From Gammaproteobacteria bacterium (GTDB lineage Bacteria > Pseudomonadota > Gammaproteobacteria > Berkiellales > Berkiellaceae): 64,000 nt of DNA. Positions 54,572-63,468 of the stretch are shown one piece after another. The stretch covers positions 124,001-188,000 of the forward strand of contig JACPOY010000006.1 of the NCBI GenBank assembly GCA_016191245.1, written 5' to 3'. The number at the start of each line of letters is the position of its first letter. Position 1 is the stretch's first letter. The translations under genes and the position numbers were made by a program. The notes beneath the pieces were generated by a model, which was not told where the DNA came from, did no database searches, and saw only the letters and a list, made by a program, of their open reading frames with translations.

Positions 54572-57256
54572 CTAGCCTGTATTTTGCATACCAGCTGCTA
54601 TGCCAGATATCGTTACCATTAAAGCATCTTTATCTTCATCTTGCTTGTGCGATTCAGATTTTGCTCTCACACGCCGCAATAATTCAGCCTGAAGCACATG
54701 CAGTGGATATAAATAAGGCGAACGCAATAATAAAGTACGTAATAAAATAGGATTGGCTTCTAATAAATGTTCAATCTGTAATGCTAATTGAATAACCTCT
54801 TTTGTTTCATCATATTTTTTTATCAATAATTCACCAACAGAATGTAATTCTGGTGGAACAAGCCTGGTTTGATAGTATTTAAATATTGATGGATCAGCCT
54901 TGGTTAATACCATTTCAATCATACTTAACAAAGATCGAAAAAAAGGCCATCCTTTCGTCATTTCTCTTACGGTTTGAAGCGGCAAGTTTTCTACCGATGG
55001 AGGCAATGCTTCTCCCACGCCAAGCCAAGCGGGCAATAAAAGACGATTTTGAGTCCAAGCAAAAACCCATGGGATTGCTCGTAATCCTTCAATTCCGGCA
55101 ATATCATTACGCCGAGCAGGCCTTGAACCTATTGCAAGAGAGCCAATTTCACGCTCTGGCGTCACATAACGAAAAAATGAAACAAAATCTTTATCTTTTT
55201 TTACAATGCGAGCATAAGCATCATAAGATTTATCTGCCAACAACTGCATCATATGACGCCACTCTTGCTTTGGTTCTGGCGAAGGCATCAGTTGCGCTTC
55301 CAACGTTGCGGTAGTATAAAGCTCTAATGTGCGGCGTGCTCTATCAGGTAAACTATACTTATTACGAATAACTTCACCTTGTTCAGTAACTCGCAATCTG
55401 CCTTGAACAGAGCCTGGAGGTTGAGAGAGGATTGCCATATGAGCTGGTGCACCTCCACGGCCTACCGATCCACCTCTACCATGAAATAATGTCAAATTCA
55501 CGTGATGTTTTTTGGCTACATCCACTAATTGTTCTTGCGCCGTATATTGCGCCCAGCCTGCAGCTAATATACCTGCATCTTTGCCTGAATCAGAATAGCC
55601 AATCATGATTTCCTGATGCCCTTGAATGTGACTTTTGTACCATTGACAAGCTAACATTCCATTAAAGCAATCTTTAGCATGGGTTAAATCCGTTAACGTT
55701 TCAAATAAAGGCACAATTCTCAATAAATTTTTAATACCGGCTTCTTGTTGTAACAAACAAACAGCTAAGACATCACTAGGCTGACTTGCCATTGATATCA
55801 CATAAGCGCCAAATGAGGCTGGTAATTGTTTAGAAATCATTAAAAATGTATTCCAGACTTCAGTGGACGTTTTAGTCAAAGGAATATCTTTTGGTATCAA
55901 AGGTCTTTTGTTTATTAATTGTTGTTCTAAAAATGAGATCCGTTCTATCTCCGACCAATTTGAATAAGATCCAACTCCAATGAAACGGGTAATCTCATCA
56001 AGCAGTTCCGTATGTTTTGCTGCTTCTTGACGTATATCTAATTGGGTAAGTGTAATACCAAAACAAGCAGCACGACGAATAAGATCGGTTAATTCACCTT
56101 GCGCTATAGATTCGGCATTGCAATCTTGTAATGAACGATAACAAAGCAATAAGGGCTCCAATATTTCATCATTTGATTCCATTGGTTTTATTACGGGTGA
56201 TATGCGATTATTTAATTTATCTTCAATCCAGCGGCGTGTCTCTAATAATTTCTCTTTTAATGGACGAAGTAACGCACGATAAGGCTCATTTGTTTCTCCT
56301 ACTTGCATTCGCATTTCCTGACTGCAAGTATTCATCGACAGAACAGCACTGAGCTCATTAACCTCACGGTAATACAGATCGGCTGCTACCCAACGTGCTA
56401 ATAAACAAACTTTTTGCGTCACTTGGGATGTTACATTGGGATTACCATCCCTATCTCCTCCCATCCAAGAACTAAATCGTATCGGACAAGCTTTCAATGG
56501 TAATATTTTGCCTGTTGTCTTTTCAAGCTGATCGCTAAGCTCTTTTAAAAATGAAGGCAAGACCGGCCATATATTACTTTCAATCACAGCAAAGCCCCAT
56601 TTAGCTTCATCTATTGGTGTAGGACGCTTACGTCTTATTTCATCTGTTAACCAAATGGAAGTGACCTCACGGTATAATGATTGTTGCAAATTTTCTGACT
56701 CTTGAGGTGTCATCTGGTGTTCATCATGACTGAGATATTTTGCAATCCTATCGTACTTTTGCATTAAGGTTCTACGCATCACTTCAGTAGGATGAGCCGT
56801 CAAGACCAGATCGATTTTTAAATTCAAAACGGCTTCGTATACTTGTTGAGAGGAAACGCTTTTTTCGTTTAAAAGCTGCATTGTCGCTTCTATCGAACCA
56901 TCCTGAGGAGCAGAATGTTGGTTTAATTTATGCCACCGTGAACGTTTTATTCTATGCACATTTTCAGCGATATTTGCTAAATTGAGAAAGTGTCCAAAGG
57001 CTCTGGCAACAATCAGCATTTCTTTAGGTGGCAAGGCTTGTAAAATTTGATTCAATTGCAGCGCACATTCAGCATCACCATTACAAACTTCTTTTGATAA
57101 TTGGCGAATGGATTCAATTTTTTCATACAAAACTTCACCGACTTGGGCTTTCAAGGTTTTACCTAATAGCTCCCCAAGCAATCTAACATTGGCGCGTAAT
57201 GAGGCATCGGGATCGGCGTGTGGCATGGCGTCCTCAAGTGGTTTCATCTTAAGCAT
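54572..57256 (-). CDS. ppc: Phosphoenolpyruvate carboxylase
   Basis: A large single-chain PEP carboxylase (894 residues from ATG 57256). Catalytic motifs are intact: LTAHPTEVMRRTLMQKY, SSWMGGDRDGNPNVT, and LFHGRGGSVGRGGAPAH, with the C-terminal AGMQNTG end typical of the enzyme. It makes oxaloacetate from PEP and bicarbonate, refilling the TCA cycle. ATG 57256 with AAAGAG upstream is preferred over the TTG at 57277. Confidence 0.97.
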   Translation of the reverse strand: MLKMKPLEDAMPHADPDASLRANVRLLGELLGKTLKAQVGEVLYEKIESIRQLSKEVCNGDAECALQLNQILQALPPKEMLIVARAFGHFLNLANIAENVHRIKRSRWHKLNQHSAPQDGSIEATMQLLNEKSVSSQQVYEAVLNLKIDLVLTAHPTEVMRRTLMQKYDRIAKYLSHDEHQMTPQESENLQQSLYREVTSIWLTDEIRRKRPTPIDEAKWGFAVIESNIWPVLPSFLKELSDQLEKTTGKILPLKACPIRFSSWMGGDRDGNPNVTSQVTQKVCLLARWVAADLYYREVNELSAVLSMNTCSQEMRMQVGETNEPYRALLRPLKEKLLETRRWIEDKLNNRISPVIKPMESNDEILEPLLLCYRSLQDCNAESIAQGELTDLIRRAACFGITLTQLDIRQEAAKHTELLDEITRFIGVGSYSNWSEIERISFLEQQLINKRPLIPKDIPLTKTSTEVWNTFLMISKQLPASFGAYVISMASQPSDVLAVCLLQQEAGIKNLLRIVPLFETLTDLTHAKDCFNGMLACQWYKSHIQGHQEIMIGYSDSGKDAGILAAGWAQYTAQEQLVDVAKKHHVNLTLFHGRGGSVGRGGAPAHMAILSQPPGSVQGRLRVTEQGEVIRNKYSLPDRARRTLELYTTATLEAQLMPSPEPKQEWRHMMQLLADKSYDAYARIVKKDKDFVSFFRYVTPEREIGSLAIGSRPARRNDIAGIEGLRAIPWVFAWTQNRLLLPAWLGVGEALPPSVENLPLQTVREMTKGWPFFRSLLSMIEMVLTKADPSIFKYYQTRLVPPELHSVGELLIKKYDETKEVIQLALQIEHLLEANPILLRTLLLRSPYLYPLHVLQAELLRRVRAKSESHKQDEDKDALMVTISGIAAGMQNTG

Positions 57257-57367
57257 AGTACTCTTTATTAGAATCAATGCTAGTAATCCACCTTAACTGG
57301 AAACTATTACGGTTGGGTGTTATAGTAAAAATGTAAACATGTAAAAATTAACATAAAGGATAAAAAC

Positions 57368-58078
57368 ATGAGGAAGGACTCTCGCGCACTCAATATCAAT
57401 GATAGTGCGATGGCACGTGAATCATGGAAAATTTTCCAGGTCATGGCTGAATTTGTTGAAGGTTATGAACGATTAGTTAATATCCCTCCTTCAGTGAGCA
57501 TCTTTGGTTCAGCAAGACTCAAACCAAATCATCCCTGGTACCTATTAACGCAAGAAATCGGCAAAGCATTATCAGAATCTGGATATTCCGTCGTCACAGG
57601 CGGAGGACCTGGGATAATGGAAGCAGGAAATAAAGGCGCTAAAGAAGGCCCTTCATTAAGTGTGGGCTTAAATATTGTGCTGCCACATGAAGAATGCATG
57701 AATGATTACCAAGATATTTCATTGCGTTTTAGACACTTTTTTACTCGTAAAGTGATGTTTGTGAAATACGCTTCCGCTTATGTTGTGATGCCAGGTGGTT
57801 TCGGCACTCTTGATGAACTTGCTGAAATTCTTGCCTTGGTGCAAACCGGCAAAACCAGAAAAATTCCTATTATCTTGGTGGTTGAATCTTTTTGGAGAGA
57901 TCTGCTCGTTTGGTTTAAAACGCAATTAGTTGCTAATGATACCGTGCATGCAGATGATTTAAACTTGTATAAAGTGGTCAATACCCCTGAAGAAGTGGTA
58001 CAAGCTTTACATGAATTTTATAAAGATAGAAGCCCCACACCTTCGCCCAAAGAACGAGAAATTATGTCGGATCTTTAA
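57368..58078 (+). CDS. LOG-family protein (TIGR00730, Rossmann-like)
   Basis: A 236-residue protein of the LOG / YgdH-PpnN group: TGGGPGIMEAGNKGAKEG and VVMPGGFGTLDELAEILALV are the PGGxGT motifs of the family. These enzymes cut the N-glycosidic bond of nucleoside monophosphates (cytokinin-type ribohydrolases or nucleotide pyrophosphohydrolase-like). The actual substrate is unknown. Divergent from ppc. Confidence 0.9.
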   Translation: MRKDSRALNINDSAMARESWKIFQVMAEFVEGYERLVNIPPSVSIFGSARLKPNHPWYLLTQEIGKALSESGYSVVTGGGPGIMEAGNKGAKEGPSLSVGLNIVLPHEECMNDYQDISLRFRHFFTRKVMFVKYASAYVVMPGGFGTLDELAEILALVQTGKTRKIPIILVVESFWRDLLVWFKTQLVANDTVHADDLNLYKVVNTPEEVVQALHEFYKDRSPTPSPKEREIMSDL

Positions 58079-58099
58079 TCTTATACTCGAACCAGTTTG

Positions 58100-58192
58100 A
58101 ATTTAGGCTAGGCGCCAAGCAAGCGAATCCCCAGAAGTGTACATCTGAGTACATGACTGGGGTGAGTGAGTGCAGGCAACAACGCCTAAATT
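58100..58192. repeat. Nested palindromic element downstream of the LOG gene
   Basis: Outer arms AATTTAGGC (58100-58108) and GCCTAAATT (58184-58192) enclose CCCCAG / CTGGGG (58129-58134 and 58157-58162), which enclose GTGTACA / GTACAT. The whole can fold as one long hairpin with side structure. It may be a terminator-like or repeated structured element. Confidence 0.7.
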
Positions 58193-58210
58193 TAAAATGG
58201 GAAGAGTATA

Positions 58211-58537
58211 TTAACCAAAATATGAATGATATTTGCTAATCAATGCATCTTGCATACCCTGGTTTGTTTCTAAAATATAAGCGCCAACCGCAAATGGCGC
58301 TGCAAGTGCTGCAACCGGCGTAAGCACTGAAGCCATTGTTCCCATTGCTGCTGTCAAGGGCGCAATACCTGCCATTCCTACCATTGTTGTCATCGCTGAA
58401 CAACCTGCGCCAACAAAACCTGAAGTGATTACGCTAATACTTCCTGCAACATATATCGTTGCAGCGGCGGCGACGATATCTTCTGCATAACCTGCACCAC
58501 TGACCTTTTGTATTTCATTTGTTGCCAAACTTCTCAT
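58211..58537 (-). CDS. Bacteriocin-like precursor with a double-glycine-type leader
   Basis: A 108-residue protein. The N-terminus MRSLATNEIQKVSGAG resembles class II bacteriocin leaders (...L...EI..VSG-G). The remainder is rich in Ala, Gly, Val and Thr, with several small-residue hydrophobic stretches typical of pore-forming peptides (AAAATIYVAGSISVITSGF, AMGTMASVLTPVAALAAPF). The start at 58537 is chosen because GGAG precedes it. No immunity or processing ABC transporter gene is adjacent; the SbmA/YddA-like transporter at 42247 lacks a peptidase domain. A membrane or secretion role is an alternative. Confidence 0.55.
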   Translation of the reverse strand: MRSLATNEIQKVSGAGYAEDIVAAAATIYVAGSISVITSGFVGAGCSAMTTMVGMAGIAPLTAAMGTMASVLTPVAALAAPFAVGAYILETNQGMQDALISKYHSYFG

Positions 58538-58704
58538 TGATAAACTCCACAATGTTAAAAAAACAATCTCAACAGGTGTTCGACTATATCAATGTTAAAT
58601 TTCAAACTCAACACAAGAAATATTATTTTTTCTGGTTTTTTCAGTATTTTTCAATATATTTTGATAAAGCACGAAAGGGGTGTTTGGCGGTAGGTCGGGA
58701 GATT

Positions 58705-58777
58705 TGATAAATCCACCCGCAATCAGAATTGCGACCTCCTTTAATTCTAAAGGAGGCGGATGGCGCTTTGCGCCTAA
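58705..58777. repeat. B-type repeat unit related to the DUF559 flanks
   Basis: AATCCACCCGCAATCAGAAT then TGCGACCTCC... AGGAGGCGGATGGCGCTTTGCGCC follows the same pattern of short palindromes as the units at 3139-3246 and 3795-3870. It lies in the 475-base gap (58538-59012) that otherwise holds only this and the next repeats. Confidence 0.7.
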
Positions 58778-58868
58778 GTATATTCTAAATTCTTCATGAG
58801 CATAGCGAATTTACCTCTCCCTTTGGAATCCTGAGGAATCGACACATAATTTAAAAGGTTTTTCTTAT

Positions 58869-58905
58869 CCCCTCTCCCCTTGCGGGAGAGGGTTAGGGTG
58901 AGGGG
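58869..58905. repeat. Palindromic intergenic repeat
   Basis: CCCCTCTCCCCTTGCGGGAG AGGGTTAGGGTGAGGGG is the reverse of the repeat at 29337 and shares the CTCTCCC...GGGAGAG core. A further G/C-rich hairpin at about 58956-59009 (TCATCCCCGCTTTGGAATC and GACGCTTTTAGCGGC) fills the rest of the gap before mazG. Confidence 0.8.
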
Positions 58906-59012
58906 TCTATAAATCTGGGACAAATTTACGTCTTTTAACTATTAAGATTTTTTCCACCCCTCATCCCCGCTTTGGAATCAAAGGGAGAAGACGCTTTTAG
59001 CGGCAGAGGGAT

Positions 59013-59807
59013 TTATCTCAATCTCTCCTCTTCTTTCACTTCATCCCAAAATCTATCTAACTCTTCCAGTGTAAATGCATCCCAGGGTTTATCGGATGAA
59101 ACGACTTTTGATTCCACGCCATTAAAACGGCGTTCGAACTTCTGATTAGCTTTTCGCAAAATACTCTCGGCATCGGTTTTTAAATGCCTGGCCAAATTAG
59201 CGCAAACAAATAAAATATCGCCTAATTCTTCTTTCGCTTCTTCTATCTCATTTTCTTTGTATGAATGCTCAAACTCTTTGATTTCTTCTTGAATTTTATC
59301 TAAAACAAACTGAATGTGCGGCCAATCAAAACCAACGCGTGCGGCGCGTTCTTGTAGTTTTTGCGCGCGTGACAAAGCAGGTAAATTTAATGCAACACCT
59401 GTTAAAACAAAATTTTTATCTTGGTGTTTTTCTTGACGTTCTTTCTCTTTAAGTGATTCCCACAAATCGTGATGATCTTCGGTTTTCATTGCATGGTCTT
59501 GAAAAACATGAGGATGGCGTTTGATTAATTTATCTTGTAACTGCCTGGCAACTGCTTCAAAATCAAACCAGCCTTTTTCTTTACCCATTTGGCAGTAAAA
59601 TAGAATCTGCAATAACAAATCCCCCACTTCAGATTTGATATCCTCTGGGGTACCATTTTCAATAGCATCTTGAACTTCATAAGCTTCTTCTAAAGTATGC
59701 GGCACAATAGATTCAAACGTTTGCGCTCTATCCCATGGACAACCGTTTTCAGAGCGCAAATTGGCCATCATTTCCAATAGTGCCTGCATTGGATTTTTAG
59801 TAGACAT
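59013..59807 (-). CDS. mazG: MazG nucleoside triphosphate pyrophosphohydrolase
   Basis: A 264-residue two-domain protein. The N-terminal half has CPWDRAQTFESIVPHTLEEA and EVGDLLLQILFYCQM; the C-terminal half repeats the fold with QEEIKEFEHS and KEELGDILFVCANLARHL. The Glu/Asp residues of EExxE and the ExxD of the second helix are magnesium ligands. It hydrolyses (d)NTPs to monophosphates and, in E. coli, lowers ppGpp. Here it lies three bases after relA, so a joint role in stringent control is plausible. Confidence 0.95.
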   Translation of the reverse strand: MSTKNPMQALLEMMANLRSENGCPWDRAQTFESIVPHTLEEAYEVQDAIENGTPEDIKSEVGDLLLQILFYCQMGKEKGWFDFEAVARQLQDKLIKRHPHVFQDHAMKTEDHHDLWESLKEKERQEKHQDKNFVLTGVALNLPALSRAQKLQERAARVGFDWPHIQFVLDKIQEEIKEFEHSYKENEIEEAKEELGDILFVCANLARHLKTDAESILRKANQKFERRFNGVESKVVSSDKPWDAFTLEELDRFWDEVKEEERLR

Positions 59808-59810
59808 GGT

Positions 59811-61997
59811 CTAATGATGCCCTTCTGAATGCAAACGATGCGCTTCCAACACATTAGGCAATTGCATAATTTTATTTAAAATGTTCACAAGTGTACCTAA
59901 ATCAGCAATTTCTAAAGTTAACACTAACGTTGCAATATTATTATCTTTATTGGTAAGTGTGTTTACCGCTGTGACATTGGATCTCTCATTACTTAATATG
60001 GAGGTAATATCGCGCAATAAACCTTGCCTATCATAAGCACGAATACTGATATCAACAGGGTAGACATTCTTTCTGGTTTCGCCCCAATCCACTTGAATGA
60101 TACGCTGCTCTTCTTCTGGCTTATTCAAAATATTAATACAATCTTGACGATGGATAGTAACCCCACGTCCTAAGGTAATATAGCCAACGATTCTGTCCCC
60201 TGGCAACGGTTTACAACAACGACCAAAATGACAAAGTAAATTACCCACACCCTGGATTGTAATATCGGATTGTTGAATTGAGGGGCGCGATATTGGAGTG
60301 ATCTCTTCTTCAGGTACCTCTTGTTTTTGTAAAGCATTAATTACCTGAGAAATGCGCAAGTCTCCGCCCCCAATGGCAGCATAGAGATCATCTACCGTTT
60401 TGACCCCTAATCTGACTAAGATCTTACCCAATCCTGCTAGCTCTAAACCAATACGTTTAAATTCTTTTTCTAACATTTCTCGACCTTGAGAAATATTTTG
60501 ATCTCTTGCTTGGCGTTTAAACCAAGTATGAACCTTTGCGCGGGCACGAACGCTATTGAGATAACCTAAATTGGGATTCAACCAATCTCTACTGGGTGAA
60601 CCTTCTTTTACCGATAAAATATCAACCTGTTCACCTGATTTAAGTTGATAATTTAAAGGTACAATGGAGCCATTCACTTTGGCACCACGACAACGATGAC
60701 CTAAATCGGTATGAATATGATAGGCAAAATCTAATGGTGTAGACCCAAGAGGTAAATCAATGACATCCCCTTTAGGAGTAAATATATAAACTCTATCTTC
60801 TAGTAATTCTTGTAATAATACCTCGCTTGCATCCTTATCTTGAGCCTGCTCGCTCCAATCAAGAATTTGACGCAAAGTATTTAATTTCTTTTGATAAGAA
60901 GGATCTAATTTGCCGCCTTCTTTATATAACCAATGTGCTGCAACACCAAGTTCTGCTTCTTGATGCATATCAAAAGTACGTATTTGAATTTCTAGCGTTC
61001 TACCTTCAGGCCCTATCACGGCTGTATGTAAGCTGCGATAACCGTTTTCTTTAGGAGTGGCAATGTAATCATCAAATTCTTTGGGTATATGCTGCCATAA
61101 TGAATGGACAATTCCTAATGCAGCATAGCAATCTCTGACTTGTGGAACCAATATCCGCACTGCTCTTACATCATAAATATCTTGAAAATCAAGATTCTTG
61201 CGGATCATTTTGCGCCAAATACTATAGATGTGTTTTACCCGACCCGTGACATCAGATTCAATATTTTCATTAGTCAACGCTTGTTTTATTTGCTCTATCA
61301 CATTTTTGACATAAATTTCACGATCGAGTCGTTTCTCATCTAACAATTTTGCAATATGTTTATAAGCGTCGGGCTCAAGATAGCGAAAAGCGAAATCTTC
61401 TAATTCCCATTTTATTTGGCCAATTCCTAAACGATTGGCAAGCGGTGCATAGATATCTCGTGTTTCTAAAGCAAATTGATGTCGAATGTCATTGTCTAAA
61501 ACAGCAGCAGCTCTCAGAGAAGTAATTCTTTCTGCCAGCTTGATTAAAACGACTCGAACATCTTCCACTACCGCCAGCAACATTTTGCGTAAATTATCAT
61601 GATAATTTGCCGTATTGGGACTTTTGGTTTGCGGCGTGCGCGTAGTAATTTCAATGACACCTGCGACAAGCGTTGCAACTTCATCACCTAAAGCTGATTT
61701 AATTTGGTCTAAACTCAGTTCACCGTAATGAGCAGGAAAGTAAACCATCGCAGCAAGCAATGTTTCAATATCTGGCTCTAATGTCGCTAACGTTTCAGCA
61801 GTGATTAATCCCTGACGTAAAGAAGATTCATTAACGCAAGTTAAATGATGCCCACCATGTTCTAAGTTCAATATGGCAGCTTTTAATAGTAATGCTTTTT
61901 CTTCTTTAGAACGTTGTTGGCTAATCCTGTCAACCCAGGTTTGAATATCGACGCTTCCATCTTGAGCTTTGGGAAGATCATCTCTTATCTTAACCAT
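59811..61997 (-). CDS. relA: RelA, (p)ppGpp synthetase
   Basis: A 728-residue RelA/SpoT-family protein. In the N-terminal hydrolase region the His-Asp motif is replaced (AAMVYFPAHYG), so hydrolysis is probably lost. The synthetase domain has YDVRAVRILV and IPKEFDDYIATPKENGYRSL, where EFDD is the acidic motif of monofunctional RelA. A TGS domain (RVYIFTPKGDVIDLPLGSTP), a helical/zinc-finger region (CHFGRCCKPLPGDRIVGY) and a C-terminal ACT domain (DISIRAYDRQGLLRDITSIL) follow. It makes ppGpp when uncharged tRNA is bound on the ribosome. Situated between rlmD and mazG. Confidence 0.95.
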   Translation of the reverse strand: MVKIRDDLPKAQDGSVDIQTWVDRISQQRSKEEKALLLKAAILNLEHGGHHLTCVNESSLRQGLITAETLATLEPDIETLLAAMVYFPAHYGELSLDQIKSALGDEVATLVAGVIEITTRTPQTKSPNTANYHDNLRKMLLAVVEDVRVVLIKLAERITSLRAAAVLDNDIRHQFALETRDIYAPLANRLGIGQIKWELEDFAFRYLEPDAYKHIAKLLDEKRLDREIYVKNVIEQIKQALTNENIESDVTGRVKHIYSIWRKMIRKNLDFQDIYDVRAVRILVPQVRDCYAALGIVHSLWQHIPKEFDDYIATPKENGYRSLHTAVIGPEGRTLEIQIRTFDMHQEAELGVAAHWLYKEGGKLDPSYQKKLNTLRQILDWSEQAQDKDASEVLLQELLEDRVYIFTPKGDVIDLPLGSTPLDFAYHIHTDLGHRCRGAKVNGSIVPLNYQLKSGEQVDILSVKEGSPSRDWLNPNLGYLNSVRARAKVHTWFKRQARDQNISQGREMLEKEFKRIGLELAGLGKILVRLGVKTVDDLYAAIGGGDLRISQVINALQKQEVPEEEITPISRPSIQQSDITIQGVGNLLCHFGRCCKPLPGDRIVGYITLGRGVTIHRQDCINILNKPEEEQRIIQVDWGETRKNVYPVDISIRAYDRQGLLRDITSILSNERSNVTAVNTLTNKDNNIATLVLTLEIADLGTLVNILNKIMQLPNVLEAHRLHSEGHH

Positions 61998-62015
61998 GTC
62001 AATTCCCTTTCGATG

Positions 62016-63344
62016 TTAGAGCTGAAACAATCCTATTGTTTCAACGTGAGCGGTATGTGGAAACATATCCATGACACCCACTTTTGCTAAATGATACCCA
62101 TGTTGATGAACAAGTATAGCTGCATCTCTTGCAAAGGTTGCTGGATTACATGAAATATATAAAATCTCTTTAGCTTTAAATTGAGATATATTGGTAACTA
62201 TTTCTTGTGCTCCGCAACGTGGCGGATCAAGAACAATTTTATCATAAGTTGTTTGAGCCCAAGCTTCACGACTAAAATCTTTACTTAAATCAAAAGCATG
62301 AAAATCTACATTTTCAAGTTGGTTAAATTGAGCATTGGCTTTTGCCCTCGCTACCATTTGTTCTGTGCCTTCAATACCCACGACGTGTTTAGCATAACGG
62401 GCAAAAGACAAACTGAAATTTCCTAATCCACAAAAAAGATCTAATATGGTTTCAGATTTTTTAGGATTTAAAAGCATAAGCGCTTGATTAATCATTTTTT
62501 GATTAATATCTTGATTCACTTGAGTAAAATCAAGTGGATGAAAGTAAAAAGTTAAATCCTGATCATGAAGTCGATAACAAAGATCCATTCCCGTTGCAGG
62601 CCATATTTTGTGTACAGATTCCACACCTGCCGGTTGTAAATAAAGAGAAAAATGATAGGTCTGACAAAACGATGTCAAAGTCATCACATCATTTTCGCTC
62701 AGAGGCTCTAAATGACGAAATACTAATGCAACTTCATCACCACCGATGGCAACTTCAATTTGCGGGATGGTTGTTTTGCCTTCAAGGGTGTTGATTATAT
62801 CGCGAAGGGCACCAATACGGTTACCAACGCGCTCATCCAGTACACTGCAGCTATCAATCATCGCAATTTTATTATTGCCTTGCTCACGAAATCCCACTAA
62901 TAAGGCATCTTTTTTATCGACAAATCGCACACCTAAACGTGCTTTTTGACGATATCCCTTAAAATTTCCTTCTAAGGGTGCAAGCCATGTTTTAGGGGTG
63001 ACTTTAGATTGCTGTACCAGCAACTCTTCTAAAAATTTCTGTTTTTGTTTTATTTGCTCTGATGGCGCTAAATGTTGCATCTGACAACCGCCACAAACAC
63101 CAAAATGCTCGCATAACGGCTTAATACGTAAAGGAGAGGCTTGAATTACCTCAACAGTATTCGCTTCGCTGTACCTTGAAAAAACACGTGTATATTTAGC
63201 ACGAACGGTTTCACCTGGTAGCCCTCCAAACACAAAGACCACTTTATTATCAACACGGGCTATGCCTCTGCCATCGTGTCCTAAGCCAGTAACTTCAAGA
63301 GTGACGGGTTCTTGGGGAAGAGGTTTTCTACGTTTGGATGACAT
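62016..63344 (-). CDS. rlmD: RlmD, 23S rRNA (uracil-1939 C5)-methyltransferase
   Basis: A 442-residue enzyme: a TRAM domain at the N-terminus (PVTLEVTGLGHDGRGIARVD), four iron-sulfur cysteines (C78, C84, C87 in LCEHFGVCGGC; C166 in DSCSVLD), SAM-binding ILDLFCGLGNFSLSFA, and the catalytic Cys in ISCNPATFARD after LDPPRCGA. It methylates U1939 of 23S rRNA. The order rlmD-relA-mazG is common in gammaproteobacteria. Confidence 0.96.
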   Translation of the reverse strand: MSSKRRKPLPQEPVTLEVTGLGHDGRGIARVDNKVVFVFGGLPGETVRAKYTRVFSRYSEANTVEVIQASPLRIKPLCEHFGVCGGCQMQHLAPSEQIKQKQKFLEELLVQQSKVTPKTWLAPLEGNFKGYRQKARLGVRFVDKKDALLVGFREQGNNKIAMIDSCSVLDERVGNRIGALRDIINTLEGKTTIPQIEVAIGGDEVALVFRHLEPLSENDVMTLTSFCQTYHFSLYLQPAGVESVHKIWPATGMDLCYRLHDQDLTFYFHPLDFTQVNQDINQKMINQALMLLNPKKSETILDLFCGLGNFSLSFARYAKHVVGIEGTEQMVARAKANAQFNQLENVDFHAFDLSKDFSREAWAQTTYDKIVLDPPRCGAQEIVTNISQFKAKEILYISCNPATFARDAAILVHQHGYHLAKVGVMDMFPHTAHVETIGLFQL

Positions 63345-63388
63345 TGTAAATTCTACTACCTAGCAATTGTGTTTTCTGATCTAAGATT

Positions 63389-63426
63389 CCCCCCCTCCCT
63401 AACCCTCCCCCGCAAGCGGGAGAGGG
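63389..63426. repeat. Palindromic intergenic repeat
   Basis: CCCCCCCTCCCTAACCCTCC followed by CCCGCAAGCGGGAGAGGG is almost the same as the left arm at 51334. It lies between rlmD and the exonuclease gene. Confidence 0.85.
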
Positions 63427-63468
63427 AATAAGAAATCAAAATTTTTCCGGAGGGGGCCAAAATTTCAC

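Noticed and set aside
61300..61997. RelA as a bifunctional SpoT
   Set aside because: The His-Asp hydrolase motif is replaced and the synthetase carries EFDD, both typical of monofunctional RelA.
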